A stretch of DNA of 64,000 nt from Hippophae tibetana. Its lineage: Eukaryota; Streptophyta; Magnoliopsida; Rosales; Elaeagnaceae. This document shows, one piece after another, positions 26,986 to 39,090 of the stretch. Positions within the stretch are counted from its first letter, which is position 1; every line of letters begins with the position of its first letter. Below the pieces are notes generated by a model, which had not been told where the DNA came from, searched no databases, and worked only from the letters and a program-made list of their open reading frames with translations. A program made the translations under genes and the position numbers. The stretch is from assembly GCA_037013495.1 (NCBI GenBank), contig CM072809.1, positions 3,224,001 through 3,288,000 of the forward strand. The letters are read 5' to 3'.

Positions 26986-28941
26986 GAAAAAAGGTGATAC
27001 TAAAATTACTTCTTTTTAAAGTTACTCTTAAAATAAATGAGCATAGAGTACAAAAGACGATGAACCACGTGAAAACATCTATGCTTGTCATGATTCATGC
27101 AAATACATGGAAACGTCACTGACATATGATGTTGCTCCAACGGCTGGGCTTGCACGGTCCCCACGTTACTAATTGTTACATGACATGCATTTTCCTGCTA
27201 TTTTTGCCTTACATGTAAAGAGTATGCAAAGTAAACGACAGATGATTAGTAGTTTTCAAAATGGATATATTTAAAAATCTTAAAATGTAAAATTGCAAGT
27301 TAAACATTTAATTATTTGAATATTAGTATTTTTTTTAAATATAATAAGAATAATTTTATATATCATAAATAAAATCATATAACAATTATAATTAATGTAT
27401 TATTTTTTTATTTAATTTAATTATATACGTTTGATTATATTTATCAATAATATTATATCACATCAATTATAATTCATCACAAATTTATAATAAATAATTT
27501 TTTTAAATATCAATTCTCTAAGATTGTGTTTGATGTGTAGAAATTGAGTTTAATGAAAATAATATAATTAAAATAATGATAAATATTAAATTAAAAAATA
27601 AAATTATAAACGAAGTAAAATTAGAAATAAAAATTTTGATTTTTAAATGAGATAAAATGATAAAAATAAATAATTATATAAATGAATAAGAAAAATAGAA
27701 TATTCTAACATATTTTTAAAAGTTTGTTGGAGGGATGAATTTTTTTTTATTATTTAAATATTTTATCTTTATTTTAAGTTAATAATCAAATCAAATACAT
27801 TAATATTTTAAATCATTTTTCTTATTATTTTTATTACTTCTGAACAAACTTTAATAATCATGTAAATCATTATATAAAATTGAACAATTAGAAAATAAAT
27901 TAGAAAACGTGTGCATATTTTTTAAAATAAATAAATACAGATTGTATTAAATAGTACTTTAATCTGCGCAATCTATTTTTTCAGAATCTTGTTAGTTTGA
28001 TATTTCCACCTGTCTTCCCAAATACTACGATATATACAATATTATAAATAAATGATCATAATTTCAATTGGTTTGGTAGTTTATTTAACATTGATAAATA
28101 TTAATAATATCTTAGAGATTTTTTCAAATAATAAAAAAATTATAAATTTAAAAATGACTATCTTTCACACATATATATTCTTTCTCTTGTACCTTTCATT
28201 ACTCTTTTTATCCCACCTTATCTCCATCTTGATCCCTCTATCACACAATCTCTCAATTAAGTTGCTACAATTTCAATTTATAATTTGTTTTTTTTATCAC
28301 ATATCAATGTCATTGTTTAAAAAAATTGTATATATTTTCGAAGGAAAAATCCATAAATAATTTATTAATTTTGATGTATATTTAATTTTTTGTTATTATT
28401 TTTATAATTGATATTTTTATTCTTTTATTCTTTTATGTATATTATTTTACATATTTATTTTAGTTATATTTAAAAATTATTTTTACTCATGAAGTCAAGG
28501 TATTTTTTTTATTATTTTAAGTTGTTATTTGTGAGACTTAGGAGTTTTTTTCAAAATTTATGTATATTAAATTATATATCAAGTAATTAACTAATGCAAA
28601 TCAAATTAAGTAGTACCTATCTGTTATTTGAGCGAACTTCAAGGATTTTATCGATGTTTATCTTAATAATATTTATTTTATTATTTAAAATTCATCTTAA
28701 ATTTATAATACTTAATATTTTTTCAAAATTAACTTCTTAAATACTATCTATAAAATCAGAGAGAAATTGCAATTTTTTTAATAGTTTGGTGGCAATGTTT
28801 TTAATAATTTGTTTTTGTCAATATTGGAATGGTATTGCTATATCCAAGTTTGTTACAATTGACTTAGTAATTAAGGTCTGCTACATGGTTAAATTACTTT
28901 TTAATTTTTTTAAAAAATAAGAGTTACATACTCAAACACCC

Positions 28942-28973
<32 letters not shown>

Positions 28974-31797
28974 TGGGTTTAAATAAGCCCATTTAATATC
29001 AACAACAAAAAAAAAATTAATTATTTAATTTTAATAATTTTATACAAATTATCAACCACACACCCTGAGACTTAATTCCATATTTTAGAAATTCTATTAG
29101 ACTATTACTGGTAACGTCTGGCTGGAAAAAACGATTGCCATACAAAAATAATTGAAGAATGATAATTAATATTGATGATGATGATGATGATGATGATTAT
29201 TTATATCGATCTTATCAATCCACCAACTTCTTATCTTTCAAATGTTAAAGAAACACAGGTCATCATCAACTGCGTTATCATTTCTTACAGAAATTAAACA
29301 AACATAATTACAGATAAAATTATAACGAGATAATTTATATTAAATGTAAGTAGCATGCATTTTCTGATACAAAGCAATAATAATTATTTTATTTAAATTT
29401 GAAATGGCTTATTGAGTTACTTTCAAGCTACTCCAACAGTCGGTCATGCATGCCCTTGCCTGTAAAGGCCCTTTTGTTTTGGTGAGAGATTAGGAACGTC
29501 ACATCTTATGTAATATCTTTACTAAACCACCCACTGCCGGAATAATTAAGCTTTCATATATATCCATTGATCTCCAACTTGTACTAAATATATAATTAAG
29601 CCATTGACAATTTATATGCTTTAAAATAAAGGGTAAAAAAGTCCTTTAGCTTAATACTCAAGTCACGATTAGTTTTTAATTAACTAGTACCAATTTCAAT
29701 AACAAAATATAATAAAATAATTATTCTTAATTTATGGTTATAGAATTTAAGATTTTGAGTTTAAGCGTTTATAGTTTATAATTTATTGTACAAAATAATT
29801 AAAATCTAATTATGAATTTTATTAAAAAAATATCATTTTATTATAAAAATTATTATTTTTTCCCCATTTTATTATCGGCTAGCCCTTTGCAATTTACTCC
29901 AAATGCTAAAAAAAACCTATTTTGTCGCTTTAAAAATTGAGTCAATTAATTATAAGTATCTAATATCTAATACTAAATACTAAATAATTATGTGATTAGC
30001 TCAGAAATTAGTATTAAATAAAATATGTAAGGTGTTTATACAAACAATTAATTTAGGTATCTTTGATTGGTCTTGGTTTTTATTTATATTTAAAAAGATA
30101 AAAAAAATATTATGAGTTGTCTCGAAGACAGGAGCAAATTTAAAATCCAACGTACGGTGTTTGTAAGGCTTCCTATATCCTCTTCATTATAGTAGTTTAT
30201 AAAGGAAAGTAAGTGTTAATTAGTTTATAACTGAAATTTAAAAAAAAAAATTGATGGCTGAGATTAATCATAAGAATGATATTTGAATTTGGTGACAACT
30301 TCATTTTATTAAATTGTGATGCGAGTATATCCTCTAATAATTTTTTTCTTTATTAATCTTTATCAATAAATAATTATTTTATTTATTTTAAAACTTTTTT
30401 TTAATAAAATAAGATATAATAATGATTTCTTACGTTAAGATATCTACGTAAATTAATCACTTATATTATAAACTATATATTTTGTAAAATATATCAAATA
30501 AAAAAAAATTGACATCGATTTAATATTTTAATAATTTTTATATCAAATACTATTATCCCTTTCTTATTTACCAATAAAATAAAATATTTAAAAAATAATA
30601 TTATTTTATTTAAAATATTAATAAAAAATAATTTTTGTCTTTCTTTTGTTATTTTTTATAAAATAAAGAATCAAATAACACTTTTTTTTATGAAACTAAA
30701 TGATTCCTTTAACTTAATGTAAAGGATAGGTGAGGTATTTTTTCTTTACTTAAAAATGAGGTAGATTATTAAATATATTTTAATTAAGTTTTAGAACTGT
30801 CTAAAAGTGAAATAAAAATTAACAGTATCTACTCCCAAATGTTGTTTGCTTTTGCCGTTGCCAAACAAATTATCTCGTGAGCATATAGAGGGTAATACAT
30901 ATATAACAACACTACATGAGAAGCAGCATCAACGGAGACTAATAGATAAAAGAATTAGACCATATCATTTCTGTATAATTATGTGTTTATTGTATAAAAT
31001 AAAAATTATAAATTATGTATAAATTTAAATGGTACTTAGCATTTTATTTAATCTATTTGAATTATTAATTTCAGGAATATATATATATGTCTATTATTGT
31101 GAAGCGGAACAGATGAACATCATCAATTTGCATTTGGGTGGGATACGTTGGTCTTAGTTTCTTGCAAATTTTGAAAAGTAATGGGTCAAAGGCTTTTTAG
31201 TGGCAACAAGAATTGGGTTGGACCAAGTCCCAATTTAGTTTCAATACCAACTCATTCTCTCTTAATAATTTGGTCCCGTATTTATTATAAGATCCAAATC
31301 AATACTTCAAATTTTAAAAAAAATGCATGAGTTTACTATACTTTTATAATTAGATAATTAATTATTTTATTTTAAATTATAATATTTTAGTTATTTTTCA
31401 AATTTTTGAGAAGTTTTTTTATCCATAGATATACTAGCTACCTACTAGTAGGATCTAATTTAAGTTTTTTTTTTCTCAAAAATGATTTAAAAAATTAAAA
31501 TTAATATTAAATGATAAATTATCCAAAATTACAATCATAAATAACTAAAATATACTAATTTTTTTAAAATGTAATTAATATGATTAATTTATGAAAATAA
31601 AATTACAAAATTATCATACTATCTTTTTATAACAACCATAAAAAAATTAATCTGTTATTAAAAAACTCATTGTATGTACTATGCAATGTATGATACTATA
31701 TTTTATGCTCTATTATCTCTTTTAAAAAGCCAGTTTTTGGGTCCTAACATATTATATATTTATTTTATTCTATTTTAATTTTATAAGGTCATTTGTC

Positions 31798-31864
<67 letters not shown>

Positions 31865-33420
31865 GTAGTGGTAAAATAGTAGAACTATTTTAATATTGTT
31901 GGAATATTTACTTTTCTAGAGTGTGGTAGAAATAATAGTAGAATTATTTAGCATCGTTGGACTATTTACTTATTTAGAGTGTAATAGAAATAATATGTGA
32001 GAACACGCAAGCTACCATATATCAAAGCGCATTTGAAACTTTTCACTCATTTTCCCAACATCTACAACCAAATAAATTATCACAAGTTGTTTTATACGAC
32101 GATATATAAGAGTTATTTTTCTATTTATATGTTTGAATCAAATAAAATATTTCCTTGTCTATTAAAAATTATTACAAAATTACACAATATTAACGGGAGA
32201 AAAAAAATACATAAATTCTACATGTCACTTTATATTCCATATCCACTACAAAGTAATATTTACAAACAATTATTTTATTGAATTTGAATAATTCCATATT
32301 TCTAAAAATATTATGTAAAAGTGTAAATGGGTTCACGATACCTTATTATAGTAACTTTATTTTAGGTATTATTTTTTTATATGATATCTTAATGATGTCA
32401 ACATTTAATAAAATGTATTAATTTAATGTAATTTTTTAATTTTGTTTACACATATGTATAATATGTATGTTTAATTAAGAATATTTGTGGTCATTTTTTT
32501 ATTATTTCTTTTACTTTAATATTATGATTTTTTTCTGTAATTTTCAAATCCTTAAAATACATATATTTTTTAAACTATTTTACACGTTCTTGAACATCTC
32601 TTTTTTCTCTATCATTTACGACTCCAACAACTTCCATTGTATTTCATATTTCTCCTATTGATAAGTTTATTTAGATTTTTTTTCTTATTATTATTTTCCT
32701 TTTATATTTTTTTTATAATTCTAATAATGTTAAAACTCATAAAATATTAAAGATTATATAAATTTCAAATAAAATACTCGTTCAATAATATTTATGATTT
32801 TAATATTACTTGTGTATATAAATTATTTTTATATGGTATTAAACTATTTTTTATACAAATTGTATATTACATATTGTTAATTTCCCTCTTTTTATGTATA
32901 TAAAATTTAAAAAGTATATATTGTATTCATCAAAATAAAATCAGCATAAATTTTATAAAATTTGTATGAAACGTAATGGTAAGCGAAGCTCCCAGCTAAT
33001 ATACGAAAAAAGAGATTAGAGAAATTATAAAATGAATAAAAAAATATTAAAATATATATGTAAAGGCTAAACAATAGCGTGTAAAATAACAAATTTGTGT
33101 AAATATATTATAAAACAAAAAATTAAAGATATACTTTTACACATATATTATTTATTATGATATGTATGGATTAATTTTTCATTTTTAAAAATTATAATTG
33201 TATACTAAAATCAAAACACAATTTTAAGAAAATTATTGTATAATTATCATTTTTATTATAAAATAATAAAAAATATTAAAAAAAAATTATTATCATAAAA
33301 TTATTAAATTTATATATTTAAAATATAATTATTTAAATCTATTTAATATTAATCATTTTTTACTTAAATCATATTATCTTATTATTATATATTTTAAAAA
33401 TACTAATTTACGTCATTAAA
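26986..33420. other. AT-rich intergenic DNA with microsatellites
   Basis: No supported gene. Open frames at 28052-28360 and 31997-32281 are low-complexity, Ile/Leu/Phe/Tyr-rich products of AT-rich DNA. GC-richer islands at about 27060-27240 (with a CACGTG G-box) and 29400-29530 stand out but match nothing I know. A GAT trinucleotide tract lies at about 29172-29196 and an AT tract at about 28943-28968. Confidence 0.55.
31798..31864. repeat. (TTA)n microsatellite, ~22 units
   Basis: An uninterrupted TAT/TTA trinucleotide array read directly. Confidence 0.97.
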
Positions 33421-34129
33421 AAAAAACCAGTGATCCGATACAGTGCCGGAGCAGGGCTTCTACTATGGGCCAGTGCTATGGAACGACCAATCCACAGCCG
33501 AGAATGAGCCCAACTCCACCTCAACTGTTGTTGGTTCCGGCAATCAGCCTCAGTCACCGGCTCCTTTTACCTTCGGAGGAGGTAATGGAGTGTTTAGTGT
33601 TAAGAAGACACTAGCTCGATCATCGAATCCAAGCCCTTGGCCGAGTCCGTACCCACTTGGAGTGGCACCCAGCCCCTTGCCTGCGGGAGTGTCTCCGTCG
33701 CCGGAGAGGGCGTCGACGCCAGGGAGATTCTCTAACGGAGGTTTGCCCCTCCGTCACCTGCGAAGCATATAAAAGCTTCGCTGGCGAAGCGATTCGGACA
33801 TAAGCCCAAAGAGATCCCAATACCGGAGGAGCGAGGAGTAGAGCAGGAACATGCGTTGGATAAGAGCTTTGGCTACAGTAAGAACTTTGTGACAAAGTAG
33901 GAGCTTGGTAAGGAGGTGGGAAGAGGCCATTTCGGTCATCCGTGCTCGGCTACAGGTAAGAAGGGTGAAGTCAAAGATCAGACCGTGGCAGTCAAGGTCA
34001 TTTCTAACTTGATTCGTTTTTTTGTGGTTAATTGGATTTAGTTGAGGTTTTAAATTGATTTTGTTTGACTATTTACTTTTTTTTTTTTTTTGCCTTTTAT
34101 TTCAATTAAAGCTTGAAGTGGTGACTGTT

Positions 34130-34275
34130 AATGAAATGTTCCATGATGCTACTTGTGCCACTTCAAAATCTTCTAGTCACAACGCTGGTAATGACACTAA
34201 GAATGCTCGTTTTGAGTCTATGCTGCTCTGTTACTTTATCTTTTGGTCACATACGAGGAATCAAATTGTTTAGAA
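34130..34275 (+). other. exon-like stretch inside CRK intron 1, unidentified
   Basis: Following a poly-T tract and an AAG acceptor-like site (about 34110) is an open frame of ~50 codons beginning LEVVTVNEMFHD. Codon composition is less biased than in the flanking intron. I do not recognise the product. It may be chance or a captured fragment. Confidence 0.2.
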
Positions 34276-37200
34276 ATGAGAATTAGTCCAGTAATAAAAT
34301 TTCAAAGCTGAGAGTATGTAAGTATTAGGATAGTGGTGCTAACCCTTGTCAATGTCCCAGTTGATTGGAAAAAAGAAAAAAAAGAAATTAGGATCAGAAT
34401 ATCCAAATGTGCTCTTTAACTGGTCAAGTTTTAGTAGCCGCATTATAAAAATGTCCTAATTTGGACTTGGATTGTTGTGGTGATTTGAATTAACCCAACT
34501 GCAGAATATATGTTAATTGCTTTCAGAAGTTAACATATGTCAGGCAAAGGAAATCAGCCAACTATGTTAAGACTAGAGAGAAAAATAAAACACCTTGTTA
34601 TTAGTTAGGATGACTTGTTCATGATTCAGGCTTTATCAGTAATCCAATAATTCGGGAGAATGGTTGTAGGTTTACTCATTATTAATAAGAAAGGACAAGC
34701 ATTTATAAGGAATTAAAGCCATATTTCTGTTGCTCGCCTCAGCTTTTCAGCCCACTGAGCTATCTAAACATAAGTATAACAAGAGTGGTTCTGTTTCTGA
34801 TATTTGTAGAAGCATAGTCAAGCTAATGATGCATAAGGTCATATGAAGCAAACTGTGGATGAGAGGCTCTGGTACTGAATTGGGAGGATTAGAACATGGA
34901 AGTTCAAGTTTGTGCACTTCTATTTGGCATAGATGACTTCGGAAACTAGGCCAGTATCTCTTAAGCATCATTATATAAGGAGGATGTAATTATTGGCATG
35001 TATGAAGGGATTAATCTAGTTCTGTCTTGGACATGGTTACTTAACTCCTTGTCCATAGGAATTAGGACATCCATTGTGGTAATAAGTCATGTTCGGTAAA
35101 TTATTTCTATTTGTATGTTAACGGAGTATAATTGTCTCAACTATCCTTTAAAAGTCTTATGATGGTAGTCTAGTTCTAGTCTTCTTACTAATTGTTAAAT
35201 CTATATCTCTTCTTTGGTTACGAGGTTGTTATGTTTTGCAGGCATAATGATTTTACTTTTGTCTTGTTATGTCTTCTGATGTTGAATAATCCACCTTGAC
35301 TTAAAGATAAACTTTTTTGTGATTCCTTACAAAATTCGCTTGATTTTGTATTAATATATGCAAGTAGGTTATTATGTAATTTAGGTCATAGCTACAAGTA
35401 AATTGTTTATGGTCTTTATGCTTGCACGTTTCATCATGTATGGTGAGTGGTATCCTTTGCTCTTATGTTTGAACCTTGAGGTGTTTGATGAATGTATGGT
35501 CAACCCATTTGGCTCCATTCTCTCATCTTGAATCCTGAATCTTCATTTCTACTGTCAAGATTTGTTCCTTTTCTCTCTTAGTTTAACAGAAATTTGTCCC
35601 TGACGTTTCTATAGAGCAGAACTTATCACATAAAATCACATTTTTCTTACCTTGCTAAAATTTATACTGCAAAGAACTACGGCAATAGCAATAGAAGATG
35701 TTTGTAGAGAAGTGAAGATACTGAAAGATTTATCTGGGCATAAACATCTTGTAAAAATTTATGATGCATATGAAGATGGCAACAATGTGTACATAGTCAT
35801 GGAGTATGTATTCCATTTCTTATAAATCTTTTATTGGAGGATTTTATCGTGCTATTGTAAGAATATAATGCAGTCATCTGTGCTTTGCTCACACATATGG
35901 TATCTTTTGATCATGTTGATCTCTGTTATATGAATTTATTGGAATAGATTGTTATTGGCTTATTGCTTAATTCTCCTACTCTTTGTCATGTCATGATTGT
36001 TGAAATTATGATTATGATATCGTTTGCAATTTCTTTACTATGAAATGATTGGATTTTTATTTTTCTCATCAGATTGTGTGAAGGTGGAGAACTTGACAAA
36101 ATTTTGACCAGGTACTTTTGTTCATAAAACTGTATGTATATGCATATTCGTTCGTTGAAAAGTTGTATCTTAGATTAGACTATTCATCATTACTGCATAG
36201 GTGGAATGTACACACAGCAAGATGCCAAAGGCATCGTTATTCAAATTTTATGTGTAGTTGCATTTTGTCATCTTCAAGGTGTTGTGCACTGTGACTTGAA
36301 GCCAGAGGTTTGTGCTCTTCAAACACTGCACATTTTTTGCAACCATGCATCATATGTCCTGTTCCAAGCATCTAATGGTGGTTTTATTTTCTATTTTCGT
36401 TAACCTTTTTTTTTTTTTACTTTAGGTCTGGTCTCAACTCTTAAAATAACTAATAATTATTCTCCATTTATTCTTTTACAGAATTTCCTTTTTACTTCTA
36501 GAAGTGAAGATGCTGATATGAAGCTTATTGATTTTGGTCTTTCTGACTTTATCAGACCAGGTTTTCCTTTCCTAGTTATTCTACTTTAAACTCTTATTTA
36601 TAAACTAAATATCCTCAATTTTCAGTTTAGCACTTTAAGCCAAACTTCTAAATCTACTATACTGTAGGATATTAATTAATTTCATGGTCAGAAGTGGTTT
36701 TTCTTTACTGGTTGATGCTTCAAAAGCTTTGCCAGTTTTAGTCTGTTTTCTTTATATACTTATTTTATTTCTCATCTATGCAGTATACAGATTTAACGTA
36801 TGATCAAGATTATCAAATACTTGACAATTTAATTTAATTTAATTTGGCTTCAGTCTGCAGTATGTAAGAGGCAGTCACATTCCCCAAACTTTTGTATAAA
36901 CAAAGGAGACTACATAAAATCCCATAAAATGTGAGACAAAAATTACTGCATGATGTTGAGATTTTGTAATCACACTAATGTACTGATTGCCCATATTATT
37001 GTGGTCGATTCATGCCTTTTTCCTCTTACTTTTTCTTCTATTCTCTCTGTAATTACACATAATTGTTAGAATAGTAGAAAACTATTAGTTTCACGTTTCA
37101 TCCATTCGTTTGGTTTATGTGGCAACAGATGAAAGACTCAATGATATTGTTGGAAGTGCATATTACGTTGCCCCTGAAGTCCTACATAGATCGTATAGTC

Positions 37201-37489
37201 TTGAAGCAGATGTATGGAGTGTCGGTCTTATCACTTATATTGTTTTATGTGGAAGCAGCCTTTTTGGGCTCGTAGCGAGTCTAGAATTTTTCGTGCAGTG
37301 CTTAGAGCTGATCCTTATTTTGATGATTTACCTTGGCCTTCTGTGTCTCCCGAAGCCATGGACTTTGTAAAAAGACTTCTGAACAAAGATTACAGAAAAA
37401 GAATGACTGCTGTCCAAGCTTTAAGTGAGTTGGTTCTTTCATTGTGGTGTGGAATGCTCAGGATTTTTTTTTGCTGCTGCTCTAAAACA

Positions 37490-37830
37490 TAAACTTTATT
37501 TATAATTAAAGTTCATTACAAAAAGTAACAATAAATAATTGAGGTAAAACATTCATAGAAATCAAACTCTCAATATTGCTATTAGAAGCCCATTTAACTA
37601 GAGTCTGAACGAACATGTTGATATTTCTCGGAATTCAGGAGGCATAAAATCACGTGAAATTTGCACAAGAGTATGTCAACTTGAGTAATAAAATTTTGAG
37701 CCTCTCAAGAAACAACAAAGTCATCATGTATCAAAGCTCTAATAACGTTTTTGTTATCCCTTTCTAATGTCTTGTAATTATTTTAAATAATCATTTGAAG
37801 GGAAAGGAGTAAAAGCACAAGATTCTCTTT
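37490..37830 (-). mobile_element. possible LINE RNase H-like fragment, antisense in the CRK pseudogene
   Basis: Reading the minus strand, short stretches resemble the RNase H-like domain at the end of plant LINE ORF2: a block like NKNVIRALIHDDFVVS, then ITQVDILLCKFHV, then, in another frame, VQTLVKWASN. It sits exactly where the CRK exon between the kinase domain and the EF-hand-like region is missing. Resemblance is weak and the frames are interrupted, so this is a suggestion only. Confidence 0.3.
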
Positions 37831-39090
37831 CTTCATTCATTGTAATAACAACAAAAACTATTAACTATACATGGTACACCCACACACATATATTGAACAA
37901 CTTGGTTAGTCTTTGACTGGTATACTAAATGACTAAAATACCATATCTGAAATTTTTTGAGTAAGCTTCTACTACTCACTCTTAAATCTTTTTTTTTTTT
38001 AATTTGGTAAATGTAGGCACTTTCAAAAGCATTGACAAAAGCATTGACAGAGGATGAACTGATATATCTTAGAGCCCAATTTAGACATCTGGAACCGGAT
38101 GAAGGAGGATGCATCTCTCTGCATAATTTCAAAATGGTTACCTACCATTCCCCCTATGAATTCAGTTTCTGGCTTAGGATAGGATAATTCGTGACTTAAG
38201 TTATATATTATTCAATACAAAATCAGTTTTATGAATGGATGAGCTGAATTTTGCAGGCTTTTCTACGAAATTCAACTGATGCCATGAGGGAGTCGAAGGT
38301 TCTTGATATTCTAAATGTGGTGAAGTTTTCACTTTCTAAATACCTTTCCTAGATAGATTCTGCGATTAATTTGCACTCTACAAGTTAAAATTGTAAAAAT
38401 ACTACTCTGTTAAAACTTAAACCATAATGTGTAATTTATCTTTTAGCATTTATTCATACATTCACTACATAAAAATTTATTGGAGTAACAATGCTGAATC
38501 TAATTTCAGATGGAGCCACTCAGATATAGAAAGATGGTCTTTGAAGAGTTTTGTGCTGCAGCCATTAGCACGCATCAATTGGAGGCTCTTGAAGGATGGG
38601 AGCAAAAAGCATAAACTGGTTTTGAGTATTTTGAACAGGAGGGTAGCCGAGTTGTATCTGTCCAAGAATTGGCTAGAGTATGTAATTTCACTTTTCAAAT
38701 ATATACTACGGAATACGGATATGGGTGGATGGATTTATTCATTTAGGTAATTATTTTATTTTACGATGCAGGAATTGAATCTTGGCGTTTTCAGCCTATT
38801 CAATCTTCAAAGATTGGATCCGAAGTTCAGATGGGAAGCTTAGTTTGCTTGGATATACAAATTTTTTACCTGGTGTGACACTCCGTAGCTCAAATACAAG
38901 ACACCTCGAAATCCTATTGAAAATTTTAAATCTTCTCAAATACCCAGTGCTGTTTCTCAAGCATCTCTCTTCCTTCACACCTCACGTTGCAATATCTTGT
39001 CTAGTGCCACCAATACCATCAGCTTCTAACGTCGTGAAATGTTTTGACGATAAGAGCACAGGATGCATACAAATTTATTTTTTTGGTTAA

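Larger units (their letters stand above)
33465..38913 (+). pseudogene. CPK-related protein kinase (CRK) pseudogene, intron-containing
   Basis: CRKs are plasma-membrane Ser/Thr kinases related to calcium-dependent kinases, with a myristoylation signal and degenerate EF-hands. Exon-like blocks are about 33465-34005 (MGQCYG myristoyl/palmitoyl start, Pro-rich linker, glycine loop [17 protein letters not shown]), 35671-35803 ([12 protein letters not shown]), 36073-36111, 36201-36307 (catalytic loop), 36482-36560 (IDFGLSDF), 37129-37424 ([16 protein letters not shown]), 38017-38136, 38257-38319, 38510-38677 and from 38772. Defects are frameshifts near 33495, 33735, 35675 (2 nt lost), 37257 and 38782, and in-frame stops at 33898 (just before the glycine loop) and 38612. 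The exon normally coding HPWIR to RKAAL is absent. The catalytic HRD reads HCD, as in many pseudokinases. Introns are kept, so this is a decayed duplicate or decayed gene, not a retrocopy. No undamaged copy lies in the window. Confidence 0.9.

Noticed and set aside
28052-28360. 102-residue hydrophobic open frame
   Set aside because: Ile/Leu/Phe-rich product of AT-rich DNA, without domain, codon bias or promoter support.
27060-29530. Possible duplicated motif between the islands at 27.1 kb and 29.4 kb (CTCCAAC followed by GG-rich bases)
   Set aside because: The match is only about 14 bases with mismatches and does not extend.
31798-31864. Regular repeats that could suggest a CRISPR array
   Set aside because: Simple trinucleotide microsatellite in a plant nuclear context; no spacers.
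31997-32281. 94-residue open frame rich in Tyr, Ile and Lys
   Set aside because: Looks like chance in AT-rich DNA; no family resemblance.
33443-33772. Open frame starting with GTG and reading a Pro/Ser-rich 109-residue product
   Set aside because: It is partly out of frame with the true CRK start MGQCYG at 33465 and is a product of the frameshifts in the pseudogene.
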